Positions 1 through 9,865 of a DNA stretch of 64,000 nucleotides are shown piece after piece (within the stretch, counting starts at the first letter, position 1; the number at the start of each line of letters is the position of its first letter). Source of the DNA: Cellvibrionales bacterium (GTDB lineage: Bacteria > Pseudomonadota > Gammaproteobacteria > Pseudomonadales > JAHEIH01); the NCBI GenBank assembly GCA_024639455.1, contig JAHEIH010000004.1, positions 97,371 to 161,370 on the forward strand, in the 5' to 3' direction. Both the position numbers and the translations under genes were made by a program. The notes under the pieces are model-generated. The model saw nothing but the letters and a program-made list of their open reading frames with translations. It was not told the origin of the DNA and did no database searches.

Positions 1-620
1 GGGTTCTGCGATGTGAAACCCTCCAGTTTTTTGGGCTCGGCGATGTCCATTACCAAAGGTGTTGGAACAAAAAACGGGCAGATGGCATTGACCCTTACAC
101 CCATGGCGCCAAATTCTATAGCAGCGGTTTTTGTTAGCCCAACCACGGCGTGTTTGGCGGCACAGTAAGCGCCGATACCGGGGGCGGCGTTGAGGCCAGC
201 CATTGAGGCAACGTTTAACACAATGCCGCCACCGCGCTGCAACATAACTGGGATGGCGTGTTTCATACCAAACAGCACACTCTTGGTGTTCACCGCGAAA
301 TAGCGATCCATGTCTTTCTCGGTGGTTTCAATGATGCTGCGGATGGGACCACCCACGCCGGCATTGTTGACGATGGCATCAAGGCGACCATAGTGCTCGA
401 CACAGGCTGTAATCGCTTCGGCAAAGTCGGCTTCGCTGCTCACATCAAAGGTAAGACATTGCGGCTCCCCCACAAGCATGGCGGCGGTTTCCTGCAGCGC
501 GGCGCCGTTAATATCCGTTAAGCAAAGGCGATCCCCTTTGGCATCAAGCGCCTGCGCTAGGCCGCGGCCAAAGCCACTGCCGGCACCGGTGATAAAAACA
601 ACGCGAGATTTTTCGCTCAT
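1..620 (-). CDS. SDR family oxidoreductase (partial, C-terminus outside window)
   Basis: Short-chain dehydrogenase/reductase using NAD(P); substrate not predictable. The visible 206 codons start at an ATG preceded by an AGGAGA ribosome site. They contain the glycine-rich cofactor motif TGAGSGFG (residues about 11-18), the structural NNAG motif (about 88-91) and the catalytic Y-x3-K as YCAAK (about 152-156), so the core fold is intact. The C-terminal 40-50 residues lie beyond position 1. It follows the next SDR gene by 9 bp and is the last visible member of a minus-strand series with cysC, sat and a DHH gene. Paired SDRs of this kind are common in acyl-CoA or alcohol catabolism, but nothing here identifies the substrate. 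Confidence 0.9.
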   Translation of the reverse strand, partial: MSEKSRVVFITGAGSGFGRGLAQALDAKGDRLCLTDINGAALQETAAMLVGEPQCLTFDVSSEADFAEAITACVEHYGRLDAIVNNAGVGGPIRSIIETTEKDMDRYFAVNTKSVLFGMKHAIPVMLQRGGGIVLNVASMAGLNAAPGIGAYCAAKHAVVGLTKTAAIEFGAMGVRVNAICPFFVPTPLVMDIAEPKKLEGFTSQN

Positions 621-629
621 GGGTATCTC

Positions 630-1403
630 CTATAGGTTGCTGACGGTCATGCCACCATCGACTACGATGGTCTCGCCAGTCACATAGCTGCTCGCCGACG
701 ACGCTAAAAACAACACTGCACCTGCCATTTCATCGGGCTCGGCATGGCGGTGCATGGGGATTTTGGCCATCGCAGCCTTGTAAATGTGCTCATTGGTAAA
801 CAGCGCGCCGGCAAATTTGGTTTTAGTGAGGCCGGGGGCAATGGCATTACAGCGTACGCCCTGGTCGGCACACTCGAGTGCAAAGGCCTGGGTCATACTG
901 ATCACCGCCGCCTTGGTGATCGAGTAAATACCTTGCATATTGCCCGGCATCAAGCCATTCACTGACGCTGTGTTGATGATACTGCCACCGCCATGGGCGG
1001 CCATCAGTTTGGCGCCGCCCTGCGACATCAAAAAGTAGCCGCGTATATTCACGTCTAGGGTTTTACTTAAGCTGCCTAGGTCGGTGTCTAAAATGTGGCC
1101 GAAGTAGGGGTTGGTGGCGGCGTTATTGACCAGAATGTCGAGGCGCCCATGTTTTTCTTGCAAGAAACTGTGGCAGGCTTCTATTTGGCCGATATCGCCA
1201 ATATGGCAAGCAAAAGCCTCAGCGCTATCGCCGGTGGCATTTATCTCATCGGCTACGCGTTGGCAGTCATCGATTTTTCGAGAACTCACAATAACGTGGG
1301 CGCCTTGCTGCGCAAGAAGTTTGGCGATAGCTTCGCCTATGCCTCGGCTGGCACCCGTGACGAGGGCAATCTTGCCCTCAAGATCAAATAGTTGGGTTTT
1401 CAT
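630..1403 (-). CDS. SDR family oxidoreductase
   Basis: Complete 257-residue short-chain dehydrogenase/reductase, the usual length for a classical SDR. It has TGASRGIG (about residues 17-24) for cofactor binding, NNAA (about 93-96), a catalytic Ser in the NTASVNG segment and YSITK (Y-x3-K, about 159-163). The C-terminal [12 protein letters not shown] segment is typical of FabG/glucose-dehydrogenase-like classical SDRs. It starts 28 bp after the DHH gene stop and ends 9 bp before the next SDR, so the three are probably co-transcribed. The substrate is unknown; a 3-oxoacyl or secondary alcohol substrate is a family-level guess only. Confidence 0.92.
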   Translation of the reverse strand: MKTQLFDLEGKIALVTGASRGIGEAIAKLLAQQGAHVIVSSRKIDDCQRVADEINATGDSAEAFACHIGDIGQIEACHSFLQEKHGRLDILVNNAATNPYFGHILDTDLGSLSKTLDVNIRGYFLMSQGGAKLMAAHGGGSIINTASVNGLMPGNMQGIYSITKAAVISMTQAFALECADQGVRCNAIAPGLTKTKFAGALFTNEHIYKAAMAKIPMHRHAEPDEMAGAVLFLASSASSYVTGETIVVDGGMTVSNL

Positions 1404-1431
1404 TATTCTTCCCTAGTTCGAAAATAGGGAA

Positions 1432-2394
1432 TCAGTGTGAGTAAAATTCGCTGAACTTGTCAATGAAGGCTTGTAAATCTGGCGCGCTTAGATCGTTAAT
1501 GCCGGCCGCTGCGGCGCGTCCGCCCCCCGTGGGGAATTGGCGGCAAAGGTCGACGGCGCCCTGTTTGTTGCTCAGCGGAGCGCGAACGCTTACCAAGTAG
1601 TTGCCATTGTCTTTTTCGGTCAACACAGCGTGTGCTCTTTCCGGAAATTGCGTGGTGAGGTCATTACTGTAAACACCGCTCACGCGGCGTGCCCAGGCTT
1701 CGTTGGGTAGTATGAATAGAGCGACCGAGTCGTTGGCGTGCAGCGGCTGTAGTTCGGCCGCCTGTGCCATGTCTTGTTGATAGCCGCGCTCTAGCTGCTT
1801 GAAGTCTTCGCTGTCTTGAATAAAGGTCAGCGCTGAGGGGGACGCGTAAAGGCGGCGGTAGAGATCGGCAGGGTCAAAGTGCAAATCTTCGAGGCTGGGG
1901 CCGTAGCCGTTGTAGTTGATATAGGTGCCAAGCGCCTCTAGTGCGTCGATATCGGTGTCGCAGAGCGTGGTTGTCGCCGCCAGTGCACGGGCGGTTTTAT
2001 GCAGATTGTCACCAAAGGCGCCGGCAATCGCCCAGTCAATGTGGGCGCTTTTCAACAGTCCGTTGACCAGTACGCTGGTACAAGTGTCGGTATGTTCGTT
2101 GATGACCGCGCGCAATTGCGGGTGCTGGGGGATATCGCCGGGGAAATGGTGGTCGACATACAGAACGTCGGCGCCGGTGGCTAAAATTCGCTGCAGGTCG
2201 GCGTTGTTTTTGTCCATCGAAATATCCAGCGCGGTAACGAGGTCACCAGCGTTGGCGTCAACCCGCGACAGCAGGTTGATATCGCGCTTCACCCCGGTGA
2301 CTAAGGTGCTGTCACGGGGTTCGGCTTTGCGTAGTTGGATCAGCGCACAGATGCCATCAGCATCGCCGTTAAATACATCGAAACTGTGGCTCAT
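1432..2394 (-). CDS. DHH-family phosphoesterase
   Basis: 320-residue DHH superfamily phosphohydrolase (RecJ/NrnA fold). Metal-binding motifs visible are D-A-D in GDADG (residues 10-14), the family-defining DHH (81-83) and a C-terminal GGGRAAAAG loop near residue 290 that resembles the substrate-binding glycine loop of DHHA1 domains. An AGGAGA site lies 5 nt before the ATG, 12 bp downstream of the sat stop codon, so it is probably translated from the same message as cysC-sat. Family members hydrolyse short oligoribonucleotides, cyclic dinucleotide products or 3'-phosphoadenosine 5'-phosphate (pAp). The position after the PAPS-forming genes makes pAp phosphatase an attractive inference, not a demonstrated function. 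Confidence 0.85.
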   Translation of the reverse strand: MSHSFDVFNGDADGICALIQLRKAEPRDSTLVTGVKRDINLLSRVDANAGDLVTALDISMDKNNADLQRILATGADVLYVDHHFPGDIPQHPQLRAVINEHTDTCTSVLVNGLLKSAHIDWAIAGAFGDNLHKTARALAATTTLCDTDIDALEALGTYINYNGYGPSLEDLHFDPADLYRRLYASPSALTFIQDSEDFKQLERGYQQDMAQAAELQPLHANDSVALFILPNEAWARRVSGVYSNDLTTQFPERAHAVLTEKDNGNYLVSVRAPLSNKQGAVDLCRQFPTGGGRAAAAGINDLSAPDLQAFIDKFSEFYSH

Positions 2395-2406
2395 GCGCGT
2401 CTCCTA

Positions 2407-3603
2407 TTAGCCCGCTTTGGCGTCGAGGGCTTGGTAGTAATCCGACAGGATCTTAGCGACCTCGGGGCGAGAAAACTCGGGCGGTGGGGCAATGCCTTGG
2501 CCGAGCATTTCGCGCACTTTGGTGCCCGACAATAACACAAAGTCTTCTTTGCTGTGGTCGGGGGCGTCTTTCATCATCACTACCTTGTCCAGCTTTTTGC
2601 TGTAAGCGGTGTGGTCGGCTTTGAAAATTTCTAGCTGCAACGCGCCAGCGGGGACTTTCTCGTCGAAGATAGTTTGGGCATCGAAGCCGCCATAGTAGTC
2701 GCCGACGCCGGCGTGGTCGCGACCCACGATTAAGTGTGTGCAACCGCTGTTTTGGCGGAAAACAGCGTGCAAGACGGCTTCGCGTGGGCCGGCGTAGAGC
2801 ATGTCAAAACCATAGCCAGTCACCATGACGGTGTTGGCGGGGAAGTACAGTTCTACCATCTTGCGGATAGACGCGTCGCGCACGTCGGCGGGGATGTCGC
2901 CGGGTTTCAGCTTGCCTAATAGCATATGGATAAGGATACCGTCCGCCTCGAGCTGTTCCATCGCCATGCGGCACAGCTCTTCGTGTGCGCGGTGCATGGG
3001 GTTGCGAGTTTGGAAGGCCACCACTGTTTCCCAGCCTCGCTCGGCGATTTCGGCACGAATGTCAACTGCGGTGCGGAAGGTGTCGGGGAATTCGCTGGCA
3101 AAGTAGGAGAAGTTGAGTACCTGGATGGGGCCTGATACCAGCTTGCGGCCGAGCCCTTTAAAGGTGGCTACGCCGGGGTGGTTACCGTCTAAGGTGCCGA
3201 AAATATTGATCGCCATGAGGTCGATCTGCTCTTCGCTCACCTCTTCCACAGCGTTAACCTCCATCACGGCAAGCACGGGGTGGCCCTCTACATTAGGGTC
3301 GCGCAACGCGATGCGGCTGCCCGCGGAAACACTGTTGTCTTCGGTCAAGTTGACAATCGGAACGGGCCAAAACAGACCGTCGCTGGTTTTCATCTCGATA
3401 GACACCGACATGGCGTCGGCCAAATTCATGTAGCCGGTAAGCGGGTTGAAATAACCGCCCGCCAACATTACCGCATTGGCGGCCGCAGCTGAATTCAACA
3501 ACAGCGAAGGAAGTTGTTCGGCCTCGGCTTCAAGAGCGCTGCGTTGCGCATCATCAGCCACAAAAAGAGGGTTCAGTTGGTCGGAACCGTAAGGCTTTAT
3601 CAT
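2407..3603 (-). CDS. sat: Sulfate adenylyltransferase (ATP sulfurylase), single-subunit type
   Basis: Makes adenosine 5'-phosphosulfate (APS) and pyrophosphate from ATP and sulfate, the first step of sulfate activation. At 398 residues it is the homo-oligomeric Sat type rather than the CysD/CysN heterodimer usual in enteric bacteria. It carries the nucleotide-binding QTRNPMHRAHE motif (residues 198-208) and the GRDHAG motif (294-299); the N-terminal 170 residues form the PUA-like domain. It starts 14 bp after the cysC stop. Together Sat and CysC would convert sulfate to PAPS. Biosynthetic use is favoured over the reverse, dissimilatory use because it is paired with APS kinase and no aprAB or dsr genes are visible. 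Confidence 0.96.
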   Translation of the reverse strand: MIKPYGSDQLNPLFVADDAQRSALEAEAEQLPSLLLNSAAAANAVMLAGGYFNPLTGYMNLADAMSVSIEMKTSDGLFWPVPIVNLTEDNSVSAGSRIALRDPNVEGHPVLAVMEVNAVEEVSEEQIDLMAINIFGTLDGNHPGVATFKGLGRKLVSGPIQVLNFSYFASEFPDTFRTAVDIRAEIAERGWETVVAFQTRNPMHRAHEELCRMAMEQLEADGILIHMLLGKLKPGDIPADVRDASIRKMVELYFPANTVMVTGYGFDMLYAGPREAVLHAVFRQNSGCTHLIVGRDHAGVGDYYGGFDAQTIFDEKVPAGALQLEIFKADHTAYSKKLDKVVMMKDAPDHSKEDFVLLSGTKVREMLGQGIAPPPEFSRPEVAKILSDYYQALDAKAG

Positions 3604-3617
3604 AGCGTTCTCCGAGT

Positions 3618-4232
3618 TTATTGAATAATGCCGCGCACGCGCAGGGCAGATAAGATAAGTTCGATTTCTTCTTCCAGGCTCATTTGGTCTGTGCGAATGT
3701 GGACTTCGGGTGAAGTGGGCGCCTCGTAGGGGTCATCGATGCCAGTGAAGTTTTTGATTTCGCCTGCGCGGGCTTTTTTATACAGACCTTTGGGATCACG
3801 GCTCTCGGCCGCTTCTAGTGAGCAGTCGACGAACACTTCAATAAAGTCCATGCCTGCCGTTTCGTGCAGTGCGCGCACAGCATCGCGGTCTTCGCGGTAG
3901 GGGCTGATAAAGCTGCTTAGGGTAACAATACCTGCATCGACAAAAAGCTTGGCACATTCACCGACGCGACGGATGTTTTCGGTGCGATCGGCAGCTGAAA
4001 AACCGAGGTTTTTGTTAATGCCCATGCGCACGTTGTCGCCATCTAGACGGTAAGACAGTACGCCCATTTCGTTCAAGATGCCTTCCAGTTCAACCGCAAC
4101 GGTACTCTTACCGCTACCAGAAAGGCCGGTGAACCACAGGGTAGCCCCTTTGTGGCCAAGTAATTTAGCGCGGTGTTCGCGGGTGATATCGCCTTCGTGC
4201 CAGTGTACGTTGGTGGCTTTTTGTTCGGCCAT
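3618..4232 (-). CDS. cysC: Adenylyl-sulfate kinase (APS kinase)
   Basis: Phosphorylates APS to 3'-phosphoadenosine 5'-phosphosulfate (PAPS) with ATP. The 204-residue length matches stand-alone CysC. The Walker A motif is GLSGSGKST (residues 36-44), and the [18 protein letters not shown] segment (about 63-80) is the family's APS-binding region; [13 protein letters not shown] follows further on. It is the first gene of the minus-strand cysC-sat-DHH-SDR-SDR series and is divergent from a LysR regulator. PAPS could feed assimilatory reduction or a sulfotransferase; no PAPS reductase or sulfotransferase is present in the window. Confidence 0.97.
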   Translation of the reverse strand: MAEQKATNVHWHEGDITREHRAKLLGHKGATLWFTGLSGSGKSTVAVELEGILNEMGVLSYRLDGDNVRMGINKNLGFSAADRTENIRRVGECAKLFVDAGIVTLSSFISPYREDRDAVRALHETAGMDFIEVFVDCSLEAAESRDPKGLYKKARAGEIKNFTGIDDPYEAPTSPEVHIRTDQMSLEEEIELILSALRVRGIIQ

Positions 4233-4301
4233 GCTTTCTTCCTCGGTTGTTGCCTTTAATGGATTGGAGTGTAGCGCTTGTTTGGAAAAGGTAAAATAGG
4301 A

Positions 4302-4316
4302 TAATATCGATAATTA
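4302..4316. promoter_or_regulatory. Candidate LysR-type T-N11-A site
   Basis: TAAT-N7-ATTA dyad in the 105-bp gap between divergent cysC and the LysR gene, 22 bp before the LysR start. It fits the T-N11-A pattern of LysR-type regulators, which often autoregulate from a shared divergent promoter. A possible plus-strand promoter (TTGTTT, 18 nt, TAATAT) overlaps it. The motif is short and AT-rich, so chance occurrence is possible. Confidence 0.35.
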
Positions 4317-4337
4317 TTACAGGTAAAACCGATAGCT

Positions 4338-5222
4338 ATGCGATATACCCTACGCCAATTACAGATATTCAGCGAAATCGCCCGCCACCAGAACGTCTCT
4401 AAGGCGGCTAAGCGACTGCATATTTCGCAGTCGGCGGCCAGTGAGGCGTTGCACAATTTAGAGCGTTCCTTTGATCTGGCGCTGTTTGAACGGCGTGGCA
4501 ACCGCCTAGTCCTAAATGCCAACGGCGAGCGCGTATTGCGCGAAACCGATGCCATTATTAGTCAGGCCCAGGAGTTTGAGGATCGGTTGTTGGGGATCAA
4601 ACCCGTACCTGATATTGTGGTCGGTGCCAGTTTCACGATAGGCAATCATCTAGCCACTAAGATAATGGCTCGCTATTTAGATGCCCAACCAGAGGCCGAC
4701 GTGTCGTTGGATATCGCTAGCACGCCGGCGATTATCGACAGTTTGCTTGAGGGGCGTATCGATATTGGCATGGTGGAGTGGCCTCTTAGCCATCCCGAGG
4801 TGCAGTTGATGCCTTGGCGTGAGGATGAGTTGGTGATTTTTTCCGCGGCCGATCACCCTATGGCAAGCCATGGTGAGTTGTCGGAGCGAGATATATTGAC
4901 GGCACGCTGGATTGTCCGCGAGGAGAATTCGGGCTTGCGGCGCGGGTTCGATATGGCGATGGCGCGCTTTGACAAAGATTTAAATATCTTTTTAGAGTTG
5001 CGTCACAACGAAGCGATTAAAACCGCGGTTTTGTCAGGGTTGGGCCTGGGTTGCTTGTCGCGCATGGTGGTGGCACGCGAAATTAGCTATGGTGATCTAG
5101 TGCCTTTGACAATCCCTGATACCGATATGCGTCGCCAGTTTTATTTCGCGCTGCGCAAAAATTCGCCGCCTTCGGCCGCCTTGTCGCTGTGGATGCAATT
5201 GTGTGATGAAGTGGTCACTTAA
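4338..5222 (+). CDS. LysR-family transcriptional regulator
   Basis: 294-residue LysR-type regulator: winged helix-turn-helix in residues 1-60 (LRQLQIFSEIARHQNVSKAA, then SQSAASEALHNLE) and a periplasmic-binding-protein-like effector domain from about residue 88. The length is normal. It is not CysB-like in its N-terminus, so it cannot be named from sequence alone. It is divergent from cysC, and LysR proteins commonly control the adjacent divergent operon, which suggests (inference) regulation of cysC-sat. The effector is unknown. Downstream lies the carA promoter and leader. Confidence 0.93.
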   Translation: MRYTLRQLQIFSEIARHQNVSKAAKRLHISQSAASEALHNLERSFDLALFERRGNRLVLNANGERVLRETDAIISQAQEFEDRLLGIKPVPDIVVGASFTIGNHLATKIMARYLDAQPEADVSLDIASTPAIIDSLLEGRIDIGMVEWPLSHPEVQLMPWREDELVIFSAADHPMASHGELSERDILTARWIVREENSGLRRGFDMAMARFDKDLNIFLELRHNEAIKTAVLSGLGLGCLSRMVVAREISYGDLVPLTIPDTDMRRQFYFALRKNSPPSAALSLWMQLCDEVVT

Positions 5223-5253
5223 TTTGTTATGGTGTCAAAGATGGTCATTTTTG

Positions 5254-5283
5254 TTGGACAATTCTCGACCATTCGCGTAAAAT
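5254..5283 (+). promoter_or_regulatory. Predicted sigma-70 promoter of the carA leader
   Basis: TTGGAC (5254-5259) and TAAAAT (5278-5283) with an 18-nt spacer, beginning 31 bp after the LysR stop. Transcription from about 5290 would make a leader of roughly 120 nt before the hairpin at 5379-5410 and about 160 nt before the carA start. Confidence 0.55.
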
Positions 5284-5378
5284 CCCGCACCACTTTAGGT
5301 TGCCTCTAAGGCTTTGGTTCGGCAGGTATTTTTCGTTGCAAGAACCTTAGACCAAATACATTCATTCGATTTGCAAAA

Positions 5379-5410
5379 GCGAGATGAGGCCCTCTTCATC
5401 TCGCTTTTTT
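5379..5410 (+). terminator. Intrinsic terminator in the carA leader (candidate attenuator)
   Basis: Nine-base-pair stem (GCGAGATGA with TCATCTCGC), 8-nt loop, then six T. It lies between the predicted promoter at 5254-5283 and the carA start at 5452, so it could attenuate carA transcription. It could also simply terminate the LysR gene 157 bp upstream. Carbamoyl-phosphate synthetase operons in pseudomonads are known to be attenuated in the leader. Confidence 0.75.
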
Positions 5411-5451
5411 ACGAGTGAACCCCATTAATCTTCTTTGACTGGAGAGTTATT

Positions 5452-6585
5452 TTGACCCAGCCCGCAATTCTCGTTCTTGAAGATGGCAGTATTTTTCGTG
5501 GAGTCTCTATAGGCTGCGAAGGTGAGTCTGTTGGTGAGGTGGTATTTAACACCGCCATGACAGGCTACCAAGAAATTCTTACTGACCCCTCGTATTCAAA
5601 GCAAATCGTCACCCTGACCTATCCTCACATCGGCAATACCGGTATCAACAGTGAAGACGTTGAATCTGATTCTGTGCGTGTAGCGGGTTTGGTCATTCGC
5701 GATCTGCCGCTGCTTGCCTCGAGCTTCCGCAACGAGCAAAGCCTCGACGCCTATTTGCGCGACAAGAACATTCTCGGCATTGCCGATATCGATACCCGAC
5801 GCCTGACACGTATTTTGCGAGAGAAAGGTGCTCAGAACGGCTGTATCATGGCAGGCCCAGTGATCAACGAAGCTCGCGCATTGCAGTTGGCGCAGGGGTT
5901 CGCCGGTCTTAAAGGTATGGATTTGGCGCAGGAGGTCACTACCTCGGAGAGCTACCAGTGGCGTCAAGCAAGCTGGGAATTGGGTGTAGGTTACACCGAG
6001 CGCGCGGATGCCGATCTGCCCTTCCACGTGGTGGCTTACGATTACGGCGTGAAATTGAACATCCTGCGTATGCTTGTCGACCGTGGTTGTCGCGTCACTG
6101 TGGTCAACGCCAAGATGCCCGCTGCAGACGTGTTGGCAATGAACCCAGATGGTATTTTCTTGTCAAACGGCCCTGGCGACCCAGAGCCCTGTGACTACGC
6201 TATCGCCAACATTCAAGACGTGTTGAAAACTGATATCCCTGTGTTTGGTATTTGTTTGGGTCACCAGTTATTGGGTCTGGCTAGCGGTGCTAAAACAGTC
6301 AAGATGAAGTTTGGCCACCACGGAGCCAACCACCCCGTGCAAAATGTTGAAGACGGCACGGTGATGATTACCAGCCAGAACCACGGTTTCGCGGTGGATG
6401 AAGCGAGCATGCCGGATTGCCTGCGAGTGACACATAAGTCGCTATTCGACGGTTCGTTACAGGGTATTCACCGCAACGACAAGCCCGCGTTTAGCTTCCA
6501 GGGCCACCCTGAAGCGAGCCCTGGTCCACACGACGTGGCGCCCCTGTTTGATCACTTCATCGAATTGATGCAAGCAGCGAAGTAA
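5452..6585 (+). CDS. carA: Carbamoyl-phosphate synthase small subunit
   Basis: Glutaminase subunit that supplies ammonia to CarB for carbamoyl phosphate, the shared precursor of arginine and pyrimidines. 377 residues, normal length. The N-terminal CarA domain (about 1-150) is followed by a class I glutamine amidotransferase with the nucleophile Cys268 in GICLGHQ and His352/Glu354 in FQGHPEA. The start is TTG, as in many gammaproteobacterial carA genes, set by GGAGAG (5441-5446) five nt upstream; no in-frame ATG lies nearby. carB follows after 55 bp. The leader hairpin upstream suggests pyrimidine-responsive attenuation. Confidence 0.97.
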   Translation: MTQPAILVLEDGSIFRGVSIGCEGESVGEVVFNTAMTGYQEILTDPSYSKQIVTLTYPHIGNTGINSEDVESDSVRVAGLVIRDLPLLASSFRNEQSLDAYLRDKNILGIADIDTRRLTRILREKGAQNGCIMAGPVINEARALQLAQGFAGLKGMDLAQEVTTSESYQWRQASWELGVGYTERADADLPFHVVAYDYGVKLNILRMLVDRGCRVTVVNAKMPAADVLAMNPDGIFLSNGPGDPEPCDYAIANIQDVLKTDIPVFGICLGHQLLGLASGAKTVKMKFGHHGANHPVQNVEDGTVMITSQNHGFAVDEASMPDCLRVTHKSLFDGSLQGIHRNDKPAFSFQGHPEASPGPHDVAPLFDHFIELMQAAK

Positions 6586-6640
6586 GTAAGCGTAGAGATT
6601 GACGTCAGCCTAGCTGACATGACGACTTGGATTGTGATTC

Positions 6641-9600
6641 ATGCCAAAAAGAACCGACATTAAAAGTATTTTGATCCTAGGCGCTGGTCCCATCGTGATC
6701 GGTCAAGCCTGTGAGTTCGACTACTCGGGTGCCCAAGCCTGTAAAGCTCTGCGCGAAGAAGGTTATCGCGTGATCTTGGTGAACTCTAACCCCGCGACTA
6801 TTATGACTGACCCGGTCATGGCCGATGCTACCTACATCGAGCCAGTGGTGTGGAGCACCGTTGAAAAAATTATTGAGAAAGAGCGCCCCGATGCGATTTT
6901 GCCCACCATGGGTGGCCAAACCGCACTGAACTGTGCCCTCGACCTCGAGCGCGAAGGCGTGTTGAAAAAGTATGACGTCGAATTGATCGGTGCTACCGCA
7001 GACGCCATCGATAAAGCGGAAGACCGCGAGCGCTTCGATAAGGCGATGAAGTCAATTGGCTTGGAGTGTCCTCGTGCCGGTATTGCGCACAGCATGGACG
7101 AGGCTTTTGATGTTCTCGAGACGATTGGCTTCCCCTGTATTATTCGCCCCTCGTTCACCATGGGTGGCTCAGGTGGTGGTATCGCGTACAACCGCGAAGA
7201 ATTTGTCGAGATCTGTACCCGCGGCCTAGACCTGTCGCCCACTAACGAACTGCTGATCGACGAGTCATTGATCGGTTGGAAAGAGTTCGAAATGGAAGTG
7301 GTGCGCGATAAAAAAGACAACTGCATCATCGTTTGTTCTATTGAAAACTTTGATCCCATGGGGGTTCACACTGGCGACTCTATTACGGTAGCGCCTGCAC
7401 AGACCTTGACCGACAAGGAATACCAGATCTTGCGTAACGCTTCTCTGGCGGTTCTGCGCGAAATCGGAGTTGAAACCGGGGGTTCTAACGTTCAGTTTGG
7501 CCAGTGCCCCAACACCGGTCGCTTGGTGGTCATCGAAATGAACCCCCGCGTAAGCCGTTCTTCTGCGTTGGCGTCAAAGGCCACGGGTTTCCCAATTGCA
7601 AAGGTCGCCGCTAAACTGGCGATTGGATACACCCTCGACGAATTGCAAAACGACATTACTGGCGGTGCGACCCCCGCATCATTCGAGCCCGCCATCGACT
7701 ACGTTGTCACCAAGATTCCTCGCTTTACTTTCGAGAAATTCCCCGCCGCTGATTCGCGTTTGACCACACAGATGAAGTCTGTGGGTGAGGTAATGGCCAT
7801 TGGTCGCACCTTCCAAGAGTCAGTGCAAAAAGCCCTGCGTGGTTTGGAAGTGGGCCGTACAGGCTTTGACCCTCTGTTGGATCAAAGTGCCGAAGACGCC
7901 AAAGCGACCTTAATTGCCGATCTGAAGACGCCTCGCGCTGACCGTATTTGGTACGTGGCGGACGCCTTTCGTATGGGTATGACCCTCGATCAAGTGTTTG
8001 AATACACCAATATCGATCGCTGGTTCTTGGTGCAGATCGAAGATATCGTGAAAAGCGAGCAGGCCATCGCAGGTAAGTCGCTCCAACAAATCGAGCATGA
8101 CACACTGTTCCGTTTGAAGCGCAAAGGTTTCTCTGACCAGCGTCTAGCAGACATCCTTGGCACCAGCCAAGGCGAGGTCCGCGCGCACCGTCAAAATCTG
8201 AATATTCGCCCCGTGTACAAGCGTGTTGATACCTGTGCCGCTGAGTTTGCTACGAGCACCGCGTACATGTATTCCACCTACGAAGAAGAGTGCGAATCGC
8301 AACCTTCGCAGCGCGATAAGATCCTAGTACTCGGCGGTGGCCCAAACCGTATCGGCCAGGGTATTGAATTCGACTACTGTTGTGTACACGCCGCATTGGC
8401 GATGCGCGAAGACGGTTACGAAACCATCATGGTGAACTGTAACCCCGAAACCGTATCGACTGACTACGACACCTCTGATCGCTTGTACTTCGAGCCCGTG
8501 ACGCTGGAAGACGTGTTGGAAATCGTGGCCGTAGAACAGCCCAAAGGTGTGATTGTACAGTTCGGTGGACAGACACCGCTGAAACTGGCGCGCGATTTGG
8601 AAAAAGCCGGTGTGCCTATCATTGGTACTACTCCCGACGCGATCGATCGCGCAGAAGACCGTGAACGCTTCCAGAAAATGATTCAAAAATTAGGTCTGCT
8701 TCAGCCGCCTAATACCACGGTTCGCTCTATCGACGAAGCTGTCGCTGCGGCCGAAACTATTGGCTACCCTTTGGTCGTCCGCCCATCCTACGTACTGGGT
8801 GGTCGCGCCATGGAGATCGTCTACAGCGAGCGTGAATTGCTGCGCTACATGAATACCGCGGTATCGGTGTCTAATGATTCGCCCGTACTGCTCGATCACT
8901 TCTTGAGCGCCGCCATTGAAGTCGACATCGATGCTGTGTCAGATGGCAAAGAAGTCGTGATTGGTGCGATTATGCAGCACATCGAACAATGTGGTGTGCA
9001 CTCGGGTGACTCGGCCTGTTCACTGCCGCCCTACAACTTGGCGAGCAATGTTCAAGACGACATGCGCGACATGGTCAAACGTATGGCGACCGAGTTGGGG
9101 GTTGTTGGTCTCATGAACGTACAGTTGGCCTACCAAGGCGGCGAGATTTACGTCATCGAGGTGAACCCTCGCGCATCACGCACCGTGCCTTTCGTATCGA
9201 AGTGCATTGGCCAGTCATTGGCGAAGATTGCTGCGCGTTGTCAGGCGGGTACTTCTCTGGCGGAGCAAGGTTTCACCAGTGAAATCGTACCGCCTTATTA
9301 CAGTGTCAAAGAAGCGATCTTCCCCTTCAATAAATTCCCTGGTGTTGACCCCATTCTCGGCCCCGAGATGAAATCCACCGGTGAAGTGATGGGTGTGGGT
9401 GATTCGTTTGCTGAAGCCTTTGCTAAGGCCAACAAGGGTTCTGGCGAAGTGGCACCCAAAACGGGTACGGCTTTCTTATCCGTGCGTGACGCCGACAAGG
9501 AGGGTATTGTCCAAATCGCGCGCGAGTTGTTAGATCATGGCTATAATCGCATTTTAGCAACCAGTGGTACGGCGAAGTGCTTGGCAGATGCTGGCGTTGC

Positions 9601-9865
9601 CGTGGAGCAGATCAATAAGTTCCAAGAAGGTCGTCCGCATATTATCGACGCGCTGAAGAACAATGAGATCGATCTGATCGTAAATACCACTGAGGGCACA
9701 AAAGCGATCGCTGATTCGGCGGCCATTCGTTACACCGCTCAGCAGCACAAGGTATTCTATACCACCACCTTGGCAGCCGGTTTTGCTGTGTGCGAGGCGT
9801 TGAAGTTCGGTGAAGAGCGTACCGTGCGTCGTCTACAAGATTTACACAAGCTAGGAGCAGCCTAA
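6641..9865 (+). CDS. carB: Carbamoyl-phosphate synthase large subunit
   Basis: Synthetase subunit making carbamoyl phosphate from ammonia, bicarbonate and two ATP. 1074 residues, the usual size. Two homologous ATP-grasp halves are visible: the first begins at [20 protein letters not shown] and the second at [19 protein letters not shown], each with ATP-grasp signatures ([14 protein letters not shown] and [14 protein letters not shown]). The methylglyoxal-synthase-like allosteric domain occupies about residues 935-1074 ([11 protein letters not shown]). The stop codon overlaps the greA start by one base, so the two genes are translationally coupled. Confidence 0.98.
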   Translation: MPKRTDIKSILILGAGPIVIGQACEFDYSGAQACKALREEGYRVILVNSNPATIMTDPVMADATYIEPVVWSTVEKIIEKERPDAILPTMGGQTALNCALDLEREGVLKKYDVELIGATADAIDKAEDRERFDKAMKSIGLECPRAGIAHSMDEAFDVLETIGFPCIIRPSFTMGGSGGGIAYNREEFVEICTRGLDLSPTNELLIDESLIGWKEFEMEVVRDKKDNCIIVCSIENFDPMGVHTGDSITVAPAQTLTDKEYQILRNASLAVLREIGVETGGSNVQFGQCPNTGRLVVIEMNPRVSRSSALASKATGFPIAKVAAKLAIGYTLDELQNDITGGATPASFEPAIDYVVTKIPRFTFEKFPAADSRLTTQMKSVGEVMAIGRTFQESVQKALRGLEVGRTGFDPLLDQSAEDAKATLIADLKTPRADRIWYVADAFRMGMTLDQVFEYTNIDRWFLVQIEDIVKSEQAIAGKSLQQIEHDTLFRLKRKGFSDQRLADILGTSQGEVRAHRQNLNIRPVYKRVDTCAAEFATSTAYMYSTYEEECESQPSQRDKILVLGGGPNRIGQGIEFDYCCVHAALAMREDGYETIMVNCNPETVSTDYDTSDRLYFEPVTLEDVLEIVAVEQPKGVIVQFGGQTPLKLARDLEKAGVPIIGTTPDAIDRAEDRERFQKMIQKLGLLQPPNTTVRSIDEAVAAAETIGYPLVVRPSYVLGGRAMEIVYSERELLRYMNTAVSVSNDSPVLLDHFLSAAIEVDIDAVSDGKEVVIGAIMQHIEQCGVHSGDSACSLPPYNLASNVQDDMRDMVKRMATELGVVGLMNVQLAYQGGEIYVIEVNPRASRTVPFVSKCIGQSLAKIAARCQAGTSLAEQGFTSEIVPPYYSVKEAIFPFNKFPGVDPILGPEMKSTGEVMGVGDSFAEAFAKANKGSGEVAPKTGTAFLSVRDADKEGIVQIARELLDHGYNRILATSGTAKCLADAGVAVEQINKFQEGRPHIIDALKNNEIDLIVNTTEGTKAIADSAAIRYTAQQHKVFYTTTLAAGFAVCEALKFGEERTVRRLQDLHKLGAA

